Positions 44,307 to 52,472 of a stretch of DNA of 64,000 nt are shown here, one piece after another; position 1 is the first letter of the stretch; each line of letters opens with the position of its first letter. Where the stretch lies: the NCBI RefSeq assembly GCF_000023825.1, contig NC_013061.1, forward strand, positions 2,356,001 to 2,420,000, in the 5' to 3' direction. The translations under genes were made by a program, and so were the position numbers. The DNA comes from Pedobacter heparinus DSM 2366 (GTDB lineage Bacteria; Bacteroidota; Bacteroidia; Sphingobacteriales; Sphingobacteriaceae). The notes beneath the pieces were generated by a model. That model worked only from the letters and a program-made list of their open reading frames with translations, was not told the DNA's origin and searched no databases.

Positions 44307-45641
44307 ATGAGTTTTTTTAATACCAAAGAAGGCCAGTCCGAAAACTGGAAAAAATACGAAAAAGTACTGCTGCGCTTTCTGTTCCTCTATTTTTTCATCC
44401 AGGCCGTACCGCTCGACTGGAAGTTTTACCGCGACCTGTTCTCCATCAACTGGCTTGAACTGCCTTTTTTCGACCTGTTCAAACTGAGTACTTATAGCCC
44501 ACAGTTCTTTTCTTTAACGGGCTATGCCAACTGGGCAGTTGTTTTGATCATTGCAATAGCCGGTACGTTTGTGTGGCCGCTTGTCTGCAAAGACCAAAAA
44601 ACGGATTACCATAAGCTGTATTATTTGCTGCGCGTTATTTTACGTTACAGGCTTGCTATTGGCATTATCGCCTATGGGTTTATTAAATTGTTTCCGTTAC
44701 AAATGCCTTATCCTTCGCTCAGTAACCTGCACACCAATTATGGTGATTTCCTGCCCTGGAAAATTTACTTCCATACCCTGGGCATTGCACAGCCTTATGA
44801 AGTATTTTTAGGGGCCGTGGAGGTACTGGCAGGGCTTCTGCTCCTTTGCCGGCGTACCACAACTTTTGGGGCCGGTATTATACTTGGGTTTACCGGCAAT
44901 GTGTTTATTGCAAATCTTTCTTACCATGCAGGGCAGGAAGTGTACAGTGCTTACCTGAGTCTGATTGCTGCGGTATTGTTTGCTTACGATGTACCCAGAT
45001 TATACCGTTTGCTTATCCTGCAGCAATATACCCTGGCCAATAAATTTCAACCCATTTTACATAAAACCTTTGTAAAGGCCAGGTTTGTACTCAAAACACT
45101 TGCCCTGCTGTTTATTGTGCTGCTGGGTTTCAGCACCTACGCCAATTATAAATATCATCCCTATAAAATTCCACAAACTGCAGGCTTAAAGGGTAGTTAT
45201 GGATATTATAATGTCCGGGAGTTTAAATTAAACAACCGGACCATCCCTTATTCTACAACAGATCCCGACCGCTGGCAGAATGTTGTTTTCGAAAAATGGG
45301 CAACCATCAGCATCAAAACAGCCAGGCCCATTCAACTAGACAACTCTTACGGCGATGGGTTTCATCAGCAAGATATCGATCGTAATTATGAATCCGCTGG
45401 TGTTGCCGGCCGCCGTTATTATGCCTACACTGCAGATACCTTGTATAAAAAACTGCAGCTGGCCAATAAAAATAAGCACTACCCGGCTGAACGCTATTCC
45501 TTAACCTATAATTTTTTAAACGATTCTACAATTGTGCTGCAAGGCGTAAACGGACAAAAGGATTCTGTTTATGCCATCCTGGACAGGATCAATAAGAAAT
45601 ACCTGCTGTTTGAAGGACGCAGAAAACCAATTAAATTATAA
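44307..45641 (+). CDS. DoxX-like membrane protein with C-terminal globular domain (paralogue 1)
   Basis: A 444-aa polytopic inner-membrane protein with about six to seven hydrophobic segments in the first 290 residues and a soluble C-terminal domain (about 290-444). The N-terminal part resembles the DoxX/SURF4-type four-helix unit (FIKLFPLQMP, YEVFLGAVEVLAGLLLLCRRTTTFGA). The C-terminal part (YKIPQTAGLKGSYGYYNV, NRTIPYSTTDPDRW, ESAGVAGRR) is shared with the two following genes but I do not recognise it elsewhere. 15 bases after susD and 3 bases before the next paralogue. DoxX relatives take part in sulfur/thiosulfate and thiol redox; here the function is unknown. Confidence 0.75.
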   Translation: MSFFNTKEGQSENWKKYEKVLLRFLFLYFFIQAVPLDWKFYRDLFSINWLELPFFDLFKLSTYSPQFFSLTGYANWAVVLIIAIAGTFVWPLVCKDQKTDYHKLYYLLRVILRYRLAIGIIAYGFIKLFPLQMPYPSLSNLHTNYGDFLPWKIYFHTLGIAQPYEVFLGAVEVLAGLLLLCRRTTTFGAGIILGFTGNVFIANLSYHAGQEVYSAYLSLIAAVLFAYDVPRLYRLLILQQYTLANKFQPILHKTFVKARFVLKTLALLFIVLLGFSTYANYKYHPYKIPQTAGLKGSYGYYNVREFKLNNRTIPYSTTDPDRWQNVVFEKWATISIKTARPIQLDNSYGDGFHQQDIDRNYESAGVAGRRYYAYTADTLYKKLQLANKNKHYPAERYSLTYNFLNDSTIVLQGVNGQKDSVYAILDRINKKYLLFEGRRKPIKL

Positions 45642-45644
45642 GAG

Positions 45645-47075
45645 ATGAGTCTGGAAACAACAAAAATAACTGACGAAAGGGTTGAACAACGAAACTGGAA
45701 CAATATTGAAAAGTACTTTTTCCGCACGTTTTTCATCTTTTTCTTTGTGCTCATTGTGCCCTTAAACCTGGCCTATTACCAGCAATGGTTCCATACCGAC
45801 TGGGCAAACCTGCACATCCGTGATATGGGTAAACTCAGTGGCTCCTCCTTTAACCCGATTAAAGTTGCAGGGCAGCGTCCCGGAGCCAATGATACAGGTG
45901 GTATTCCTGTTTCAAAACAGAGTTTACTTACCATTTACCCCGAAAGCGGCGAATTTGGCCTGGCCAGTTATATCAACTGGGGCCTTGCCTTTGTTATCGG
46001 TTTAGCAGGTGCTGCAATATGGACAGTGGCCGACAGGAAAACGAAGAATTACAATACCCTTTATTACTTTTTAGCCGCTGGCGTCAGTTATGCCATGTTG
46101 ATACAGCTCCAGGGCTTAACCTTTTCGAAAATCTTTCCTACGCAAATGCCCCAACTGGCACTCACCCAGCTCAATACCCCATTCGGCGATTTTGTAGCGC
46201 AGAAGCTATACTGGATCCAGTTCAGCTTTGTGCACGATTATGAAATCTTTGCCGGTTTTGCAGAATTGCTGATCATGCTCTTTTTATTTTTCAGGCCAAC
46301 ACGTGCTTTGGGTGCGGCACTGGCACTGGCCATGATCGGTAATATTGCTTTCGCCAATCATGCTTATGATGGCGGTATCCACCTGGCGGCTACTTTTTAT
46401 GCGCTTGGTGGTGCTTTTGTATTGTGGCGCTATGTTCCGCCCTTATGGAAGTTAATTGTAAAGGAAGAAAATGCTGAACTTAAAATGGTCTATTATCCAT
46501 TTAGTCGACCATGGGAAAAATACGGGCGTATCGCTTTCAAGCTTTTTGTATTTGGTTTTTTCTTTGTTACAAGCGCCTGGCTGCACTGGCAAAATTACAG
46601 GTACGATTCTTATAAAGTTCCATCCCGTCCCGGACTGGCCAATGCAAGGGGTTTGTATGATGTTGCTGAATTCCGCATCAACAATAAAATTATCCCTTAT
46701 TCCCCGCTCGATTCGGTAAGGTGGCAGGATGTGACCTTCGAAAAATGGTCTACCTTATCATTTTCCGTATTCAATACCTTTATGATCCACGGCGAGGCGG
46801 GTCGCGGTAAACAATTTAAAGATGTAGACCGGACTTACGAATCGGCAGGCACAGGCGGGGGGCGCAGGCACTTTTATTATGAAGCCGATACCGTTAATCA
46901 TATCCTGTACCTTCAAAACAAAAACAAAGTATATGCGCATCAGCATTTTGAGCTCCGTTATTCACGCCCAACTGCATCACAGGTTATTTTATGGGGTAAA
47001 AATGAGCATCACGACTCCATATACGTGGTTTTGAACAGGAAAGACAAGACCTATCCATTATACCAATATCAATAA
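45645..47075 (+). CDS. DoxX-like membrane protein with C-terminal globular domain (paralogue 2)
   Basis: A 476-aa paralogue of the preceding gene, with the same plan: N-terminal cytoplasmic stretch, then a helix (FRTFFIFFFVLIVP about 26-39), a 40-residue insert with Pro/Gly, several helices, and the C-terminal domain (about 320-476). Shared blocks are FSKIFPTQMP, YEIFAGFAELLIMLFLFFRPTRALGA, NIAFANHAYDGG, YKVPSRPGLANARGLYDV, IIPYSPLDSVRWQDVTFEKW and ESAGTGGGRR. The invariant residues (QMP, YEIF, NHAYD, P-x-D-x-x-R-W) probably mark an active or subunit-contact site. It starts 3 bases after paralogue 1 and ends 7 bases before paralogue 3, so all three may form one complex in equal amounts. Confidence 0.75.
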   Translation: MSLETTKITDERVEQRNWNNIEKYFFRTFFIFFFVLIVPLNLAYYQQWFHTDWANLHIRDMGKLSGSSFNPIKVAGQRPGANDTGGIPVSKQSLLTIYPESGEFGLASYINWGLAFVIGLAGAAIWTVADRKTKNYNTLYYFLAAGVSYAMLIQLQGLTFSKIFPTQMPQLALTQLNTPFGDFVAQKLYWIQFSFVHDYEIFAGFAELLIMLFLFFRPTRALGAALALAMIGNIAFANHAYDGGIHLAATFYALGGAFVLWRYVPPLWKLIVKEENAELKMVYYPFSRPWEKYGRIAFKLFVFGFFFVTSAWLHWQNYRYDSYKVPSRPGLANARGLYDVAEFRINNKIIPYSPLDSVRWQDVTFEKWSTLSFSVFNTFMIHGEAGRGKQFKDVDRTYESAGTGGGRRHFYYEADTVNHILYLQNKNKVYAHQHFELRYSRPTASQVILWGKNEHHDSIYVVLNRKDKTYPLYQYQ

Positions 47076-47082
47076 GAATTTT

Positions 47083-48564
47083 ATGCCTACAGAAGAAGAA
47101 AGAGCTGAAATTTACAGCAATGCGCAGTGGACAACATTAGAAAAACTGGTCTTCAGGGTAGCCTTTATTTTTATCGGGCTGTTTTGTATCCCGCTGGATA
47201 CAGGGTTCTACCAGATGATCTTTAATTTTGATTATGCACATCTTAATTACCGGGACCTGACGGAAGTGGTGGCTTTTTTTAACCCCCAGTTTATCAATAT
47301 ATTTTCAGAAAGCGGCTTTTTTGGCCTGGCCAGCTATGTCAATTACCCTTTTATACTGTTCATTGCTATCATTGGGGCGGTTATCTGGACAAGCCTCGAT
47401 CGTAGCAGCAAACAATATCAGGTACTTTATTACTGGCTTCGCGTGCTGGCCAGGTACCGTGTGGCTTATGCCGGAATTGGCTGGGGCTATAAAAAACTGT
47501 TTATCATGCAAATGCCGCGTGAATACGAGGGATTATGGCATACTGAACTGATTGATTTTTTTGCCAAAAGGTTATATTGGGAGGCCCTTAGCGTGGTACC
47601 GCGTTACGAGATATTCCTTGGCTTTGCCGAATTCATTGGTGGTTTTTTACTGCTTTTCAGACGTACAACGGGCATTGGTGCTGCCATTACATTGGTCGTA
47701 TTTGGTAATATTGCCATTTCCAATCATGCTTATGATATTGGTGAGCAGGTTCCAAGTGCAGCAATGGCCATGCTTTCTATATTTATCCTTTGGCATGATA
47801 TACCGGGAATATGGAGCCTGATCGTTAAAGAGCAGGACGCCCGGATCGTTCACTATTATCCACAATTTAAGATAGCCTGGCAAAAATATAGCCGGCTGGC
47901 CATCAAGTATGCTTTCAACTTTGTGTTCGTGGTCCTGTTCTTCATCTTTGAAGTTTATGGCTATACACATAATGATTTTTACAAGATCCCGAATACCCCC
48001 GGGATTAAGGGAGCCGCTGGTTTTTATGAAGTCAGTGAATTCAAACTGAACCATAAAGTTATTCCGTATCACCCCGAGGATTCTCTTCGCTGGCATAATG
48101 TAACTTTTGAAGACTGGTCGTCTATAAGTATAAAACTGGCCAACCGGCCCCAGGATATTGAAATGTTTGCTGCCGGGAGTTACCCGCACCGTACCGAAGT
48201 ATATGATGGCAAATGGCATTTTCACTGGCAGGGGGATATCCGTCGTTACGGCGACCCTAAAAAACATAAAAAGAAGGACCGCTCCAAGAGAGACCTGAAC
48301 ATCACCTGGGAATCCAGTGGCATGGCCGGCAGGCACTGGTATTATTATAAGGCCGGTACACTGAACCATATCCTGTACCTGCAGAACAAAAACAGGACAA
48401 ACCGTCACCTGAAACAGGTATTATATTATTCAAGGCCATCCGCTAACCGGATCATACTTTCTGGTGTCAACGAGTTCAGAGATTCCATAAAGGTAACGTT
48501 AGACCGTTCAACCAGAAAATACCCTTTATTATCAGGAGTTGAAAATCCTGAACAGGCTTACTAA
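47083..48564 (+). CDS. DoxX-like membrane protein with C-terminal globular domain (paralogue 3)
   Basis: The third paralogue, 493 aa, again an N-terminal membrane part (YKKLFIMQMP, YEIFLGFAEFIGGFLLLFRRTTGIGA, NIAISNHAYD) and a C-terminal domain (YKIPNTPGIKGAAGFYEV, VIPYHPEDSLRWHNVTFEDW, ESSGMAGRH). It has an extra basic insert of about 35 residues in the C-terminal domain (around KKHKKKDRSKRD, about 395-406). The three sequences are clearly homologous but strongly diverged, so the duplication is old and each copy is likely specialised. 60 bases separate it from the FAD oxidoreductase gene. Confidence 0.75.
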   Translation: MPTEEERAEIYSNAQWTTLEKLVFRVAFIFIGLFCIPLDTGFYQMIFNFDYAHLNYRDLTEVVAFFNPQFINIFSESGFFGLASYVNYPFILFIAIIGAVIWTSLDRSSKQYQVLYYWLRVLARYRVAYAGIGWGYKKLFIMQMPREYEGLWHTELIDFFAKRLYWEALSVVPRYEIFLGFAEFIGGFLLLFRRTTGIGAAITLVVFGNIAISNHAYDIGEQVPSAAMAMLSIFILWHDIPGIWSLIVKEQDARIVHYYPQFKIAWQKYSRLAIKYAFNFVFVVLFFIFEVYGYTHNDFYKIPNTPGIKGAAGFYEVSEFKLNHKVIPYHPEDSLRWHNVTFEDWSSISIKLANRPQDIEMFAAGSYPHRTEVYDGKWHFHWQGDIRRYGDPKKHKKKDRSKRDLNITWESSGMAGRHWYYYKAGTLNHILYLQNKNRTNRHLKQVLYYSRPSANRIILSGVNEFRDSIKVTLDRSTRKYPLLSGVENPEQAY

Positions 48565-48604
48565 ATTATCCATATCTTCAGCACAACAACAGATACATTA
48601 CACG

Positions 48605-48628
48605 ATGAATAAAGTAATAATTAAATGA
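48605..48628 (+). other. Mini-ORF overlapping the start of the FAD oxidoreductase
   Basis: ATG 48605 opens seven codons (MNKVIIK) whose TGA (48626-48628) overlaps the next gene's ATG (48625-48627). It could couple translation to the upstream genes. Too short to call a protein. Confidence 0.35.
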
Positions 48629-50058
48629 GCAGTACAGAATTTGATGCAGTAGTTGTAGGTTCCGGCCCCAATGGCCTTGCAGCAGCAATAGCTATGCAGC
48701 AACAAGGTTTATCGGTATTGATCATTGAAGGCAAAGCCGAGATCGGAGGGGGATTAAGGTCGGCCGGACTAACCTTACCTGGTTTTGTACATGATGTTTG
48801 CTCGGCCGTTCACCCTCTGGCTATAGGCTCTCCATTTTTTAATACATTGCCACTGCAGGATCATGGTTTGATTTACGCATTTCCGGATCTGGCTGCAGCG
48901 CACCCTTTTGATGATGGTACTGCTGCGGTACTGGGCGGTTCAATAGAGGAAACGGCGAAATTGCTGGGTAAAGACGAACAGGCTTATTTAAAACTGATCG
49001 GGCCTTTACTGCGCGACTGGCCGGATATTGCTGACGATGTTCTGGGGCCGCTGCATTTCCCTAAACATCCGCTTGCCATGGCCAGGTTTGGCTTAAATGC
49101 ACTTACTTCGGCTACTTATTTAGCCAGGCGTTTTAAAACGAAGGCTGCCAAAGGCTTATGGGCCGGGATGGCGGCGCATGCTATCCAGCCTTTAAGCAAC
49201 CTCAGTACATCGGCCATCGGTCTGGTACTCATGGCTGCTGCCCACTTAAAAGGCTGGCCTATACCTGTCGGGGGCTCAAAAGAAATTGCCAATGCCCTGT
49301 CCTCTTATTTTATCGCCATAGGCGGAAGAATTGAAACCGGCAGGTACATCAAATCTTTAGAGGAGCTGCCCGCTGCAAAGGCAGTGCTTTTTGATGTCAC
49401 GCCGAAGCAATTGCTGCAAATTGCGGGACATAAATTTTCTTCAGTTTACAAATGGCAGCTGGAACGTTATCGCTATGGAATGGGTGTTTTTAAGGTCGAC
49501 TGGGCCCTGGATGCCCCAATTCCTTTTACTGCTGCCGAGGCCCGAAGGGCCGGCACAGTTCATATTGGCAACACCATCGAGGAGATCAGCTTATCCGAAA
49601 AGCTGAGCTGGCAGGGCAAACATGCCGAAAAACCATTTGTATTGCTGGCCCAGCAAAGCCTGTTTGATGATACACGGGCACCCGAAGGAAAGCATACGGC
49701 CTGGGCCTATTGTCATGTGCCCAATGGCTCACAAAAGGACATGACCACAGCTATAGAACAACAGGTAGAACGCTTTGCACCAGGTTTCAGAGAAAGGATC
49801 CTGGCCAGACATACGATGAATACGGCACAGGTTGAAGACTATAATCCCAACTATATTGGTGGCGACATCAATGGAGGGGTAATCGACCTGGGACAGATTT
49901 TCACCCGTCCGGCCTTAAGAAGTTCCCCTTACCGGACATCTGCCAAAGGACTTTACATCTGTTCTTCATCAACACCACCAGGGGGTGGGGTACATGGCAT
50001 GTGTGGTTATCATGCCGCAAAAAGGACCCTTAAAGATATATTTTCCATTTCCATTTAA
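48625..50058 (+). CDS. FAD-dependent oxidoreductase, phytoene-desaturase/PYROXD2-like
   Basis: A 477-aa flavoenzyme. The dinucleotide-binding motif GSGPNGL is at residues 12-18, with the acidic FAD ribose contact E in IIEGKAEIGGG (about 34-44). The AVHPLA block (about 62-67) and the C-terminal FAD-binding YICSSSTPPGGGVHGMCGY (about 441-459) are conserved in the PYROXD2/CrtI-like group, so it oxidises or reduces a hydrophobic or thiol-linked compound rather than a peptide. No quinone or carotenoid neighbour explains it; the operon context (SusCD, DoxX-like, YeiH) hints at oxidation of an imported sulfur- or lipid-like compound, as inference only. Confidence 0.82.
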   Translation: MSSTEFDAVVVGSGPNGLAAAIAMQQQGLSVLIIEGKAEIGGGLRSAGLTLPGFVHDVCSAVHPLAIGSPFFNTLPLQDHGLIYAFPDLAAAHPFDDGTAAVLGGSIEETAKLLGKDEQAYLKLIGPLLRDWPDIADDVLGPLHFPKHPLAMARFGLNALTSATYLARRFKTKAAKGLWAGMAAHAIQPLSNLSTSAIGLVLMAAAHLKGWPIPVGGSKEIANALSSYFIAIGGRIETGRYIKSLEELPAAKAVLFDVTPKQLLQIAGHKFSSVYKWQLERYRYGMGVFKVDWALDAPIPFTAAEARRAGTVHIGNTIEEISLSEKLSWQGKHAEKPFVLLAQQSLFDDTRAPEGKHTAWAYCHVPNGSQKDMTTAIEQQVERFAPGFRERILARHTMNTAQVEDYNPNYIGGDINGGVIDLGQIFTRPALRSSPYRTSAKGLYICSSSTPPGGGVHGMCGYHAAKRTLKDIFSISI

Positions 50059-50094
50059 AATTCCGTTAAAACCAAAACACACAAATCAATCACT

Positions 50095-51351
50095 ATGTCT
50101 GTAAACAATAAATTAAACATTCATGAAGACTGGGTAGTCGTAATACTCGGTGGCTTAACCATTCTGCTTACGCTTTCAGGGCTTTTACTGCCCATTCCTG
50201 CATTTAGCTGGAAAAATTTTGCCGAACTGTCGGATACTGTGCTTTCTCCTTCCAACCTTAAATTCATAGGCCTTCAATTTCTGTTTGTTATCGTTATTGC
50301 AACTATCGGTGCTTTTTTAACAGGTAAATCTGTAAAATCGTCGCTGCAAACATTTCCTGTAGTCTATATATTAACTATTGTGGCATTGGTTCTTGCCGGA
50401 AACAGCAAAGTAAAAGCCCTTAACCTGGAAGCCGTGATCTTTAGTCTGGCAATTGGTTTGGCCATCAGCAACTTCTTTAAATTGCCCGAATGGTTCAAAA
50501 CAGCACTGTCAACCGAGCTTTTTGTTAAAATTGGCCTCGTTTTACTCGGAACTACAGTCATCTTTTCCGATGTGTTGAAAGCAGGGTCCCTGGGCCTTAT
50601 ACAGGCCCTGGTAGTGGTACTGTCTGTATGGTATTTTGCCTTCTGGCTGTGTAAAAAATTAAAGGTAGACGAGGAGCTGACCATGATGATCTCCAGTGCG
50701 GTCTCTATCTGCGGGGTTTCTGCAGCTATAGCAACCTCCGGGGCCATCAAGGGCGATTCCAAAAAATTGTCCTATGTCATCTCAATGGTATTGATCACAG
50801 CCATCCCCATGATGATCTTTATGCCCTATATTGCTGCGTATTTTAACTTTCCGCAAGCGGTAACGGGGGCCTGGCTGGGTGGAAGTATTGATACAACCGG
50901 AGCGGTAGTTGCTTCTGGCAGTCTGGTAGGAGAGGAAGCCTTGAAAATCAGTACCATAGTCAAATTTTCCCAAAATGTATTACTCGGAATTGCTGCCTTC
51001 GCCATTTCAGTTTACTGGACCTACACCCAGCATCCTGCAGGAAAGGACAAGGAATCTAAACCTACACTAAAGGTGATCTGGGAACGCTTTCCTAAGTTTG
51101 TATTGGGCTTTATAGGAGCCTCAGTATTGTTTTCCTTCTTTATTTCTGCCGAAGTAAATGCAGAGGTAAAAGGGAGTTTAAAGAACTTACAGGGCCTTTG
51201 GTTTGCCCTTGCATTTACAAGCATTGGCCTGGAAACGAACTTTAAAGATCTTTTTGGTAAAAACAGTAAAAAGCCTTTTTATGCTTTCCTGATTGCCCAG
51301 GCATTCAATATTGTGATCACTTTGATCATTGCATTTTTATTGTTCAGGTAG
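50095..51351 (+). CDS. YeiH/UPF0324-family putative sulfate exporter
   Basis: A 418-aa polytopic inner-membrane protein with about ten to eleven helices, of the YeiH (putative sulfate exporter) family. Hallmarks: the ALNLEAVIFSLAIGLAISN segment (about 106-124), LGTTVIFSDVL (about 155-165), SVSICGVSAAIATSGAIKGD (about 199-218, the conserved G-x-S-A-x-x-A), and the GSIDTTGAVVASGSLVGEEAL block (about 263-283). YeiH in E. coli is linked to cysteine metabolism through the CysB-like regulator YeiE, so a sulfur role is plausible. Last gene of the operon; its 3' end overlaps the convergent XRE-pentapeptide gene by 15 bases. Confidence 0.88.
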   Translation: MSVNNKLNIHEDWVVVILGGLTILLTLSGLLLPIPAFSWKNFAELSDTVLSPSNLKFIGLQFLFVIVIATIGAFLTGKSVKSSLQTFPVVYILTIVALVLAGNSKVKALNLEAVIFSLAIGLAISNFFKLPEWFKTALSTELFVKIGLVLLGTTVIFSDVLKAGSLGLIQALVVVLSVWYFAFWLCKKLKVDEELTMMISSAVSICGVSAAIATSGAIKGDSKKLSYVISMVLITAIPMMIFMPYIAAYFNFPQAVTGAWLGGSIDTTGAVVASGSLVGEEALKISTIVKFSQNVLLGIAAFAISVYWTYTQHPAGKDKESKPTLKVIWERFPKFVLGFIGASVLFSFFISAEVNAEVKGSLKNLQGLWFALAFTSIGLETNFKDLFGKNSKKPFYAFLIAQAFNIVITLIIAFLLFR

Positions 51352-52320
51352 TATTCCGGTTAAATCTGCTTTTCCACTTTTCAGGAATTCGTAGGTTATC
51401 CGGTCTGCCTTGCAGTTAACAAACTTGATCCGTTTAAACCTGTTGTTTTTAAAAAAGGTATTGATAAGTGTTGCATTCTGAAATTTCACCCAGTTAAATA
51501 CGCAGTTTTCAAAATAGCAATCCTCCAACCTGCCCTCAAATACAATATCGGCAATCTGGGTGTCAATAAAAGCGCTGTGGTTCCATACTGCAGCAGCAAC
51601 CTTATTGTTCCCAAAGCCTCCTGATTTAAATTCCAGTCCGGTAAAATTGGCGCCAGAGAAATCGCAGCCTTCAATATGGCTTTTTAAAAACGCAGCTTCT
51701 TTCAGGGAACAATCCTTAAACAGATTGTTCCCTATGTGGGAATACTGGATCTGGCTGTTGCTGAGGTCACAACCTGAGAAGTCACAGGAATTCATATAGC
51801 TTTTTAAAAATTTAACTGCTTTCAGGGAACTGTTCTTAAATACATTGTTGTCTAAATTGGACGCCTGAATACTGCTGCTGCTCATGTCGGAACCTGAAAA
51901 ATCACAGCTGTCAAGATTATTACTTTTTAGCAAAAGCCCCGACAAATCCGAAGCCATAAACTTACAGTGCTGCATATTGGAAGCGCTGAACTTTTCATGC
52001 AGATTTTTCAGGCCGGAAAAGTCAGCATCCACCCAGTTTCCACCTGACATATTCCAGCTGAACTTTTTATCCTGTTTTCCGGATGGCAATTTAATCGGCA
52101 TGGCCCCTGATTGGAAGCTTTCTGAAAAATAGTTAAGATCAACGCCCAGAATCTCCGAAAGCCGGTTAAAAGTAATGATGTCCGGCATGGATTCTCCGCG
52201 CTCCCATTTTCCGACTGCCTGAGGACTGATGAACAGACGCTGAGCAAGCTGAACCTGGGAAATATTTATTTTCTTTCGGGCTTCGGTAATTTTATTGCCG
52301 ATCATTTTAGTATTTAACAT
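51337..52320 (-). CDS. XRE-HTH / pentapeptide-repeat regulator
   Basis: A 327-aa protein. Residues 8-62 are an XRE helix-turn-helix (EARKKINISQVQLAQRLFIS, then QAVGKWERGESMPD). From about 88 a pentapeptide-repeat solenoid (A/C-D/N-L/F-x-x) runs almost to the C-terminus. Within it longer blocks recur: CDFSGSDMSSSSIQASNL, CDFSGCDLSNSQIQYSHI and CDFSGANFTGLEFKSGGF, about 40 residues apart. Such solenoids mimic DNA or bind proteins. Start: ATG 52320; ATG at 52305 is also possible. A -7 box is at 52348-52355 and three operator-like repeats at 52391-52440, consistent with autoregulation, which is an inference. Its 3' end overlaps yeiH by 15 bases. Confidence 0.85.
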   Translation of the reverse strand: MLNTKMIGNKITEARKKINISQVQLAQRLFISPQAVGKWERGESMPDIITFNRLSEILGVDLNYFSESFQSGAMPIKLPSGKQDKKFSWNMSGGNWVDADFSGLKNLHEKFSASNMQHCKFMASDLSGLLLKSNNLDSCDFSGSDMSSSSIQASNLDNNVFKNSSLKAVKFLKSYMNSCDFSGCDLSNSQIQYSHIGNNLFKDCSLKEAAFLKSHIEGCDFSGANFTGLEFKSGGFGNNKVAAAVWNHSAFIDTQIADIVFEGRLEDCYFENCVFNWVKFQNATLINTFFKNNRFKRIKFVNCKADRITYEFLKSGKADLTGILPEQ

Positions 52321-52347
52321 GATGTATGGTCTTTTTGTTTAGACAAA

Positions 52348-52355
52348 CAAAGATA
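52348..52355 (-). promoter_or_regulatory. -7 element of the XRE-pentapeptide gene
   Basis: Minus strand reads TATCTTTG, exact TAnnTTTG; the transcript would begin about 20 bases before the ATG at 52320. Operator-like repeats lie from 36 bases upstream. Confidence 0.5.
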
Positions 52356-52390
52356 TTCAGATTCAGCTCCCGAATCCCTAAAAAACAAGA

Positions 52391-52440
52391 ACTTATAGTT
52401 GTATTTACACTACTTATAGTTGTAATTCACAACTATAAGT
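52391..52440. promoter_or_regulatory. Three copies of ACTTATAGTTGT: putative operator cluster
   Basis: ACTTATAGTTGTA at 52391-52403 and again at 52412-52424 (21 bases apart, two helical turns), plus the inverted ACAACTATAAGT at 52429-52440. Copies two and three form a 12-bp inverted repeat with a 4-base centre. This is a typical multi-site binding array for a dimeric HTH protein, here probably the adjacent XRE regulator. No T-run follows, so a terminator reading is unlikely. Confidence 0.65.
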
Positions 52441-52472
52441 AGGGGAAGGGCGGAATCACCCCCAATCCGTTA

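Noticed and set aside
47647..48408. 253-aa minus-strand frame opposite the third DoxX-like gene
   Set aside because: Overlaps a gene whose two paralogues align throughout; the antisense frame shows no recognisable domain and no promoter.
52391..52440. Terminator of the photolyase gene or a short CRISPR-like array
   Set aside because: No T-run follows the hairpin on either strand, and three 12-bp copies with 4- to 9-base gaps are not a CRISPR. An operator array is the better reading.
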